Source: Glandiceps talaboti (lineage: Eukaryota > Hemichordata > Enteropneusta > Spengelidae). From it: a DNA stretch of 64,000 nucleotides. The position numbers were made by a program, and so were the translations under genes. The DNA lies in assembly GCF_964340395.1 (NCBI RefSeq), contig NC_135566.1:11497001-11561000 (forward strand), read 5' to 3'. The first letter of the stretch is position 1. Each line of letters begins with the position of its first letter. Below are positions 24,529 to 64,000 of this stretch, piece by piece. The notes beneath the pieces were generated by a model. It saw nothing but the letters and a program-made list of their open reading frames with translations, was not told the DNA's origin and did no database searches.

Positions 24529-25687
24529 GTAGGTTTTCTTATTTTAGGAGAAATGAAACTTAGAAAAAGTGGGCATTTCTTAGTTTACTGTGATGAATTT
24601 TGGTAAGTGAATAATAGAAAAAGACCTTTGACATGTCTGCTCTTATATTCATGAAGGATCATTATAAAACAACTATCAATTACTCTTGAAGCAGAGGGGG
24701 TCAGAATTTGTGTGAGAGCTGTCATGACCTTAGGTAAGGTACTTGGATAGGAAGTGCTTCCAAATGGTTTCAAAGGTAATTAAACCTTGTATCACAACTA
24801 CATTAATTTGAAAATAATTGGACTATTTCACTGTCACTGTTTGTTTTACTTTACTTTACGTCACAAGGGAAGAATACTTCAAAATGTACAACAGTAATTT
24901 ACCGTGAATTTACGTGGGGTAGGAAGCCATTGAGGCTTTTAAAAGACCCCTTACTGTTCTGAGGTGGTTATCAATACACGCTTTAAAATGATTAACTGGT
25001 GAATTAGCAATAACCCTTTCTGGTAAACTGTTCCACATGTCTACGACACGTTGACTGAAAAAAATATTTACGTATATCCAATCTGGATCTGTCCTTAAAT
25101 AATTTCAAACTGTGTCCTCTTGTTGTCGAAGTAGATCTTTTGAAAAACACAACTGGATGAACGAGATTATGTCCAAGGAAATGTTTATACACTTCCATCT
25201 ACTCTGATCCGTCTGGTTTCTGGTAATGGTTCATACAAGTAAATGTACGGTAAATATATAACTGTTAATCATTCCATTGCAGGTAATTATCAATCTGGTT
25301 TGGATATTCTTAGTACCACCTGTGCCAGTAGAAGTCATGCCTATACCAACAGAGAGGAAAGTTGAAATCTACTGTAACATGACAGAAGCAGAGGTCATCA
25401 CTTCGGTTGCGTATAATCTTCTTCTTCTCGTTCTTTGTTGTATATGTGCTTTCAAAACTCGTAGAGTACCTGACAACTACAACGAATCACGTCACATTGC
25501 ATGGACTGTGTACACAGTGTTAGTCATTTGGTGTGCTTTCATCCCAACCTACTTTGCAATCAAAGATGCCGTTACCAAGGTTACTATTCTCTCCATGGCT
25601 GTACTCGTCAACGCATGGGTCAATCTTGCATTCATGTTCTTTCCAAAGCTCCTGACAGTCCAACGAACCGAAAGCGTAGTAGTATGA
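22480..25687 (+). CDS. metabotropic glutamate receptor-like family C GPCR (receptor B), two exons
   Basis: Join 22480-24528 and 25283-25687 gives 817 residues, a close paralogue of receptor A with the same domain order: signal peptide, Venus-flytrap ligand domain, nine-cysteine linker, seven transmembrane segments and a short tail ending in SVVV. Relative to A it has one extra residue near RLELSSELL and lacks five residues at the A segment YMNCTHRNSTCNADF (B reads YLNNTRNADF), losing two cysteines and a glycosylation site in the ligand domain. Intron position and phase are identical to A. Stretches of 200-300 bp are almost identical to A while neighbouring stretches differ strongly. Met at 22480 is the first in-frame ATG; the ORF extends upstream only through a GTG. 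Confidence 0.92.
24905..25210 (-). pseudogene. CR1-like LINE 3' fragment in receptor B intron
   Basis: On the minus strand it reads STTRGHSLKLFKDRSRLDIRKYFF and then, after a one-base shift in a T7 run near 25067, SQRVVDMWNSLPERVIANSP...ASYPT and a stop at 24910-24912. This is the C-terminal end typical of CR1/jockey-like reverse transcriptase ORFs (RSRLxxRKxxFSxRVVxxWNSLPExV). The 5' part is absent. It lies antisense in the intron. Confidence 0.82.
25283..25687 (+). CDS. receptor B exon 2 (TM4-TM7)
   Basis: The acceptor is TTCCATTGCAG|GTAATT. 134 codons plus TGA, the same length and phase as the A exon, with only about 14 base differences in 405. Confidence 0.9.
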   Translation, partial: VIINLVWIFLVPPVPVEVMPIPTERKVEIYCNMTEAEVITSVAYNLLLLVLCCICAFKTRRVPDNYNESRHIAWTVYTVLVIWCAFIPTYFAIKDAVTKVTILSMAVLVNAWVNLAFMFFPKLLTVQRTESVVV

Positions 25688-25884
25688 CGTCACCAAATAT
25701 GGCGTTGGATGCTATGATAGATAAGTCTTCTCAAACCTCTTCCACAGAATTCACCATGTGTAGTCGTTAATGTATTCATAACATATGCATTTATAATACT
25801 TTAGACACTGAGTTGTAATTAGCTATTCAAAACATATTCACGGGGATAAATTAATACTGTGAAATGAAGTTTTATTTGTGTCTA

Positions 25885-26275
25885 AACCACCTGTGATTGG
25901 TCTATTTGTGAGCAAGTCACATGTGATTGGTGTATTTATGACAAATCCACAATTTATTTGTAAGCGTGTGACCAAGTCACCAGTGATTTGTGTATTTGTG
26001 ACAAGTCACCTGTGATTGTTGTATTTGTGACCAAGTCATCAGCGATTGGTGTATTTATGACAAAACCACAAGTGATTGGTGTAGTTATGACCAAGTTATT
26101 AATGATTTGTATATTTGTGACCACGTCACCTGTGATTGGTGTATTTATGACCAAGTCACCTGTGATTGGTGTATTTATGACCAAGTCACCTTTGATTGGT
26201 GAACTTGTGAGAAATTCCAAACCACCGCTGATTCAGTGGTGTATTTATGACAAAACCATGTGCGATTGGTGTATT
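25885..26275 (+). repeat. expanded 30-bp minisatellite downstream of receptor B
   Basis: About 12-13 copies of GTGATTGGTGTATTTATGACCAAGTCACCT-type units. The period is exactly 30 bp in the best part (26121, 26151, 26181). Because 30 is divisible by 3 it creates open frames with 10-residue repeats on both strands, which are not genes. Confidence 0.93.
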
Positions 26276-26581
26276 TGTCACTTCATATTCATTTTAACTA
26301 TTTACTATTTTGGTAAACTAAATGAGATTGTTGATGTTTAAATATTCAAGACGACATACTTTACTATCGTGACATTGTTCTCCTATCCTATACTGCCCTC
26401 TAACGACGATTGCACTTTATCAACTTTTATATTTAGCGATATGATTTGATTTGATTTGATCTGATGTGATTATATCAAAGATGATATTTCATGATAACGA
26501 TATCAACAGCATTTAACAAATTTCTATGGACAATGACGTCAATCATTTCTTAAAGCGTCAAAAGAAGACAAATTCTTGGCA

Positions 26582-26667
26582 ATCAAAAGTTGCATGTTCG
26601 GTTAACTCAGCCACAGACAGGTAAGGTCTCTTACTTGTCTGTGATCCAGCACAGTAGACTTTTGATG
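26582..26667. repeat. hairpin element
   Basis: The inner stem CACAGACAGGTAAG / CTTACTTGTCTGTG (26612-26643, one mismatch, 4-nt loop) sits inside a looser outer stem ATCAAAAGT / ACTTTTGAT. It looks like a small fold-back mobile element; no clear target duplication. Confidence 0.5.
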
Positions 26668-27110
26668 TGATGAAGTGTGTTCAAAGTGATAGCATTACTA
26701 CCTACTATAGCATAACACCTAGATTTGGAAGTGAATTTCAACTTGTATTACAGTATACTTTTATATCGAATATGGTTTTATTAAATAAATGCTGCTGTCT
26801 ACCCAATAGATGTCGAATATTATAAATAGTTCGAATTCTTGCTCTGTGAATGTTTAAATTTCCTACCTCGTGTATATAGCAGGCTATGTGCAGTATCGGT
26901 GTTATATGTATCAGTACTTTCAGGGGACGCATTATAGATCCAGACGTTCGTTTATCATAGCAACAGTTTTGAACTGTATTCAGATCTAGTCACAACGCCA
27001 CTTATTTTTAAACTTACCGTTGAGGGCATAGAATCTTGTAGCACTGATACTCACGACTCCAATAATATGACTCGGGCTGAATCAATTGATATATGTATAT
27101 GTGTTTGTGT

Positions 27111-27142
27111 ATGGGAAGGGTGGGGGTGGGGGTGGGGTGGGG
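27111..27142 (+). repeat. G-rich tract, G-quadruplex-type
   Basis: Consecutive runs GGG, GGGGG, GGGGG, GGGG, GGGG separated by single bases meet the usual G3+N1-7 quadruplex pattern. Confidence 0.6.
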
Positions 27143-28127
27143 TGTATGTATTGAAGTGAAATAAAGACCTTTTAACGCCGTGTCGTCTGAAAGATTAAGA
27201 TACGCCGTATCGTTTCACACTATTGATAGAGGGATGCGACATGGCGTATTTCAGTATTCAATTCAAATTTTGGACTGGTGATCGTTGCTAGCTATATTTA
27301 TTTTCTATACTTTTATTTACTATTTTTTGGTTCCAAAGCAGGTTTTAGCCAAAATGGCCAAACTTTCAATAAGGGCACACGAATCAAACGTAAAGAACTT
27401 AAATAAAGCAGACAAGAACACATACAGTCAAATTAAAGGAAAATCTCTTCGAGTATTAAAAAATATTAAAGTACAAATGTAGTACTGAAATGTGAAAACA
27501 ATAGTGTAGTAAGTACACATTATGAGAGTGTTTATTCAACAAATGAAATAAAGTAAATATCATCACTCGCATGCACCGTTATCAGTACGGAATTGAACAG
27601 ACCTGAACCTAAAAATTTATGTATAACTGTGTTTATGTCCTGAGATAGATATCTAAAAAAAACCTATCAATTCAAATGAAATGTTATAAACATCTTCCTT
27701 TAATATTGGAATTGCAGGAACTGATTAGGGTTTCTATGCATTTTAACGGTTCATTTTGTATGCGATGCTATTCATAGTCCAGGTTAGTAGACTGTCAATA
27801 CATGTATAGTCGGGAGCGTATTTGTTTTGATTCACATATTTGATATATATGTGTATCGGAAATAACCTTTAAAAATCTTGCATGGATTCCATCAGATCGT
27901 GACACTTTTCATGACTAATTTTTTTCACTGAACACAATTCGCCTCTATTTTGAATCCTACAGGTTCTAACTTAAAAAAAATGTTACCCCTAAAACGTACA
28001 AACTCATTAGTTTGTGCCCCATAGGTTACTTTCTGCAAACGTTACTGAAAACAAAATGCTCTGTTCATTATTTTACTTGTGCTTAGAAAACAGTTCTATA
28101 TCGTGTTTCTGACATATATTGCTCTGA

Positions 28128-28313
28128 TTGCATGGGCGCAAGCGAAGGACGCCATCTAGTGACAAGTTAAAACTCGCTAACTTTTTGTCACGTGATTATT
28201 GGACTTGTCAACATGGCTGCCGTCGGCCGGCAGCAGTAGTGAAAATAGTTAAATTAACACACGATATCGGAAGCTCCTGGATTTCAAAAGACACTAAGTA
28301 CTTACAGTTGATG
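28128..28313 (+). promoter_or_regulatory. possible transcription start region / noncoding first exon
   Basis: A locally GC-richer patch in AT-rich DNA with CGCCATCTAG, CACGTGATTATTGG and CAACATGGCTGCC. The first and last resemble YY1 sites, which often mark metazoan starts. The ATG there opens only an 8-codon ORF. A donor-like GATG|GTATGT lies at 28314. It could be the 5'UTR exon spliced to 30950. Inference, not proven. Confidence 0.3.
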
Positions 28314-30949
28314 GTATGTATATGTTAAGATGACTTTCTGTTGTGAATTTGGACAATTTATAACACAGTTCATAAAAGTACAAAGTACTGTTGTTGAACA
28401 ACACTTCGACAGTACAGTAGTAACATCGTCATATTGAGTGGTCTGAAGGAAGGGTTACTGTACGTTAACTGACACACCTGTAGTTCGTATTAATCATTAT
28501 CAAAATTGTAAAAAATAATTGGACGTTATCGTCTAGTCTTAGACGTTCTAAAGCAAGTGACATATATTCAAAGTGAAATGAATAATATATCGGGCCATTA
28601 ACACGACTTCACTAAACTTTGTGAGACACATGCAATGGTCGAATGCGATTGTCCACTGTACCCAAAAGCCCGGCCTCAAGGTGGACGAGTTGCCAGTTGA
28701 TTCCAATGGACAAATATTGTTGTCTTAAGTTTTGTAACATATCCAATGAATGTGCAAACGATTGTTATAATCATAGTGCTACACATCTATCTATTATTAG
28801 TACAAGTTATTAAAACAAAAATACCGGCAGTGTTTTCTTGTATTTTCGGTTGACCTACGTAGTGTCAGTCAGGGGGCGTATGCTATTGTTCATCATGGTG
28901 TCAACTGAACTGGTAGTGGTATGTACATTGTACAAGTGGTAGAGAACCACAGTTAGCTTTAGAATCTATCAAATGTGTTTGCTATTCAGAAATGATCAAC
29001 TGCTTGATAAATATTGTAACTAGTATTTTTAGTTCCTCTGAGCCACGACAAGTGTAAAATGCAAGTACATGGGAAAACTTAAATTCTGGTGACCGTCATG
29101 TGAATGTTCAAGTTCAAATAGACAGCTGTTCATTGTTATTGTATTTTACATAACATGATCACCACAACAGGAATTGAGAAAGGCTAAGTTAAAAATGTAG
29201 ATGTGTATTTCGTAACAAGTTAAGTACCAGCAGAAGTGACTAATTATTTTTAACATCTACATGAATATCAAATATTTCTAAATGATCACATATGATAACC
29301 TGATCATGTGATTAAATTTTTTTAATTAGACCTAATAAAATAATTGTGTGGTTCCAATTACGCTCAATTTTAGAATAGGTGGGGGTAGGTAGTTTTTTTA
29401 TTTCATTTTATTTTTATTTTTTTCTGTGTGTCTAGTTCAGGTTTTCCATCGTTTTCCAAATTAGTCTCTGTGTTGTTTATTTGTTCCTATCAGATGTACA
29501 ACCATTACAGATTGGAAGAACAGTTTTATATTGTCTTTTTAAGTTTTTCTCAGAGTCTGCACCCACTATTTCTTGTGAAACTTCACAATTTTTTCAATTT
29601 TATTATTTTTTTCTCGAATACGTAAAAAAAATTTAGGGTTGGCAGTGAAAAACTGGGTATAGTTAACTTATCAGTGTGATATAAAAGCATAGACTAGATA
29701 TAAGACTAAACACAATTGTGTTCTACATATCATTTTTCCAATGGATCGAAAGTAAATTTTGTTTGAAATTCAATCCTTTTCTCTTTTCAGTGTAAATGTA
29801 ATGTAAAAAATAAAACATACTATAAAACACACAACTTGAAAGACCTCACCCAGAAATGTTTTTCTGCAATGCCAGAGTAGTAGGGAAGTATAAGATTTTG
29901 GCCTTAGGGAAGTACATTAAAAGTGTTTAATGGATTTTCTTAGTCTATTAATTAGAGAAAATATTTTGAGCCGTAAAAGTCAATATGCATATTTACTTAT
30001 AACTCATAAATCATCATACATATATAATAATGGAGATGTCGTTTAAGTAAGGCAAATATTACTACTTGAAGTGTAAGATATGAAATTATGAATTCTAGTT
30101 TTTCTTCTGGTATGTGTTATATTACAGTTTTTAGAGGTCAAATCAGTGATTTAACATATTAGGATGGATATTTAATTAACAGAGTTTCATTTTTTCAAAA
30201 CTTGTATGAAATGTTTTTATTATCTAGACTGTACGTAGGGTAGAATAATTTTTACATTTCTTTTTTTCTGTAATTGTTCTTCAGTGACTGATTTGGTTTG
30301 CATGTATTATTTATGTTTGCAGAAATATTTTGTGTAGATATGAAATTAATTTACATATAGATTATTAAGGTAGAGGGTCGCAAATCAAATTTAGAATTAA
30401 TTAAGTGAACAAAAATGTCCAAAAAATGTTCTTGGAAACCACAGGAACGTGATTATTAATTTGGTTATCAATTCTCTTCATAATTGTAGAATCAAGTGGG
30501 TGTGTAGATAACACAGACTATTCTGAGGCTAGGCAGTGTTATAAAAAATACTTCCTAATATTAGACTTAATTCAAAAGAATAAGGATGTAATAAGTCGTT
30601 ACTCAGAGTTTCACGCTTTGAGCGATCTTCAGAGACAGACAACTAACTTCCTAATATTATGTATACTGTAATATCCTGATTTGTTTCTGAAACAAACTAT
30701 AAAATTAGTAACTGTCAGAAAAAATGAATGTATATTGTAGAATGACCTTGAATGACAAGAAAACAAAGACAATGTGAAAGCATTCTCGAAAGCCAGTGTA
30801 AAATTTTTTCTGTTGATGCAATTTGAAAAATTTCTTGACAGTGCCGTAAAAGAGGCTGTGGTTTACGACGATGTATTAAACCAGTCGATATCATCAAATT
30901 ATTTCTCAGACACTGTAATCCTGATATTTATTTATTTATTTTTTGTCAG
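28314..30949. other. presumed 5'UTR intron or intergenic
   Basis: AT-rich with T-runs (29390-29630); no coding sequence recognised. Confidence 0.35.
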
Positions 30950-30975
30950 AATGTTGAGCCGAGAACAAAGATAGA

Positions 30976-63094
<32,119 letters not shown>

Positions 63095-63116
<22 letters not shown>

Positions 63117-63450
63117 GTGAGTATAGATCGTAGTGAATTGTAACAGTGTGTTGTGATAGTGAGAAGTGTAGAGTAGTCCCAGCATGGGTGAGAGAGGCAA
63201 AGGTAAGTATGGATCGTAGTGGAATGTAACAGTGTGTTGTGATAGTGAGAAGTGTAGAGTAGTCCCAGCATAGGTGAGAGAGGCAAAGGTAAGTACGAAT
63301 CGTAGTGAATTGTAACAGTGTGCTGCGATAATGAGAAGTGTAAAGTAGTCCCAGCATAGGTGAGAGAGGCAAAGGTAAGTACGGATCGTAGTGAATTGTA
63401 ATAGTGAGTTGTGATAGCGAGAAGTGTAGAGTAGTCCCAGCATAGGTGAG
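63095..63450 (+). repeat. 86-bp tandem repeat copying the exon 10 end and 5' splice site
   Basis: Copies start at 63095, 63181, 63267, 63353 and 63439 (last partial), an exact 86-bp period. Each full copy contains GTGAGAGAGGCAAAGGTAAGT, i.e. the exon 10 terminus plus donor; only the first is joined to the open frame. Confidence 0.95.
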
Positions 63451-64000
63451 AGATCAAGATAGTGTAAACATTGGAAGTCCCAAAACAGTACACTGCAAGT
63501 TTTTAGTACTTGCTTCTAGAGAGTAACTCTACTAAGACTACATACAGTTAAAGTAAACCAAAGTCCATTCAATAGCACTGTTCTATCAACATGTTGTGAC
63601 AATAGAGTTAGTTTGTGTCTAATCTTAGTAAACCAAAGCCTTGATTACAAGAGTAATATATGCACAGTGGCATGAGAAAACATTGTAATTGAAATTCCTG
63701 CTTTTTTGCTGCTAAATTTGGAACAGACTTTTACACTGTAATGTATGGGTAAAGTAACTTGATGTACAAGGCAGCTATATACTGTACAATGTACATGGCA
63801 TTATAGTTTGGATGTCTACGAGTTGACAACTCCCTGCTACATTCCAAAACTTAGAGATTGGTTTTCTTTCTCAAATTTAGGATGTTCAATTTAGAATGAA
63901 GAAGTGGAAGGCAATGATATATCCATGGTAAAACTGGCTAAAATGTCCTGATTGGTTTTGAATTATAGTGTTTTCTAAATCCTTATGATCAATACCACAT
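63451..64000 (+). other. intron 10, possible next exon at 63881
   Basis: TTTCTTTCTCAAATTTAG|GATGTT is a good acceptor and the phase-0 frame reads DVQFRMKKWKAMIYPW then a stop at 63929-63931; alternatively CCATG|GTAAAA could be a donor. Too short to call firmly. Confidence 0.25.

Larger units (their letters stand above)
20170..26280 (+). repeat. tandem segmental duplication, unit B
   Basis: Homologue of 12720-17600. It is longer because of the fold-back transposon at 21496-21690, a larger receptor intron containing CR1 sequence, and an expanded downstream minisatellite. Confidence 0.8.
26281..28127. other. intergenic, no gene recognised
   Basis: Holds GATTT repeats (26440-26465), a hairpin (26582-26667) and a G-rich tract (27111-27142). 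No coding sequence recognised. Confidence 0.45.

Noticed and set aside
25954-26341. ORFs with 10-residue repeats on both strands
   Set aside because: By-product of the 30-bp minisatellite; no start, splice or domain support.

Overview
This is nuclear DNA of an animal. Genes are sparse and split by GT-AG introns, the intergenic DNA is AT-rich, and microsatellites, minisatellites, SINEs, LINEs and hairpin-type DNA transposons are frequent. The receptor family, the Tx1-clade LINE, the CR1 fragment and the tRNA-derived SINE fit a marine invertebrate (hemichordate, echinoderm, cephalochordate or lophotrochozoan). I cannot name the species from sequence alone.

Layout. 1-12.7 kb has no convincing host gene. 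It holds a TATG microsatellite, a 2.1 kb decayed transposon with C-rich inverted ends and a SAP-like protein remnant (2502-4606), a tRNA-derived SINE (about 6.48-6.79 kb) and a small hairpin transposon (8413-8547). 12.7-26.3 kb is a tandem segmental duplication. Each unit carries one two-exon family C GPCR gene of metabotropic glutamate receptor type (14385-17292 and 22480-25687), a probable 5'UTR intron and a downstream 30-bp minisatellite. The second unit also contains a 195-bp fold-back element with a perfect 9-bp target duplication and a frameshifted CR1 LINE fragment in its intron.

28-64 kb is mostly one long plus-strand gene. Ten consecutive coding exons can be joined in frame (30976-63116, 1056 codons, running off the window). 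I do not recognise the gene by name. Its product looks intrinsically disordered and carries a clathrin-box-like LMDFD, four DPF and one NPF motif, three related D-x-[FW]-L-G-x-I / F-M-G-E-I segments, a basic RRKPTRP segment, Lys/Pro octad repeats, a 16-residue acidic repeat and a DDDDDDWVKI motif resembling an LC3-interacting region. A clathrin/AP2-linked endocytic or autophagy adaptor is the best guess.

The first coding intron of that gene contains a structurally complete antisense Tx1-clade LINE (34482-40350) with intact ORF1 and ORF2. Both ends abut GA/TC microsatellite, which suggests target-specific insertion into (TC)n. The other introns hold many minisatellites and several hairpin elements. 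At least four share TAG[T/A/C]CT-like termini and 9-bp target duplications, as Mutator-like elements do. The last coding exon is followed by an 86-bp tandem repeat that copies the exon end and its 5' splice site about four times.
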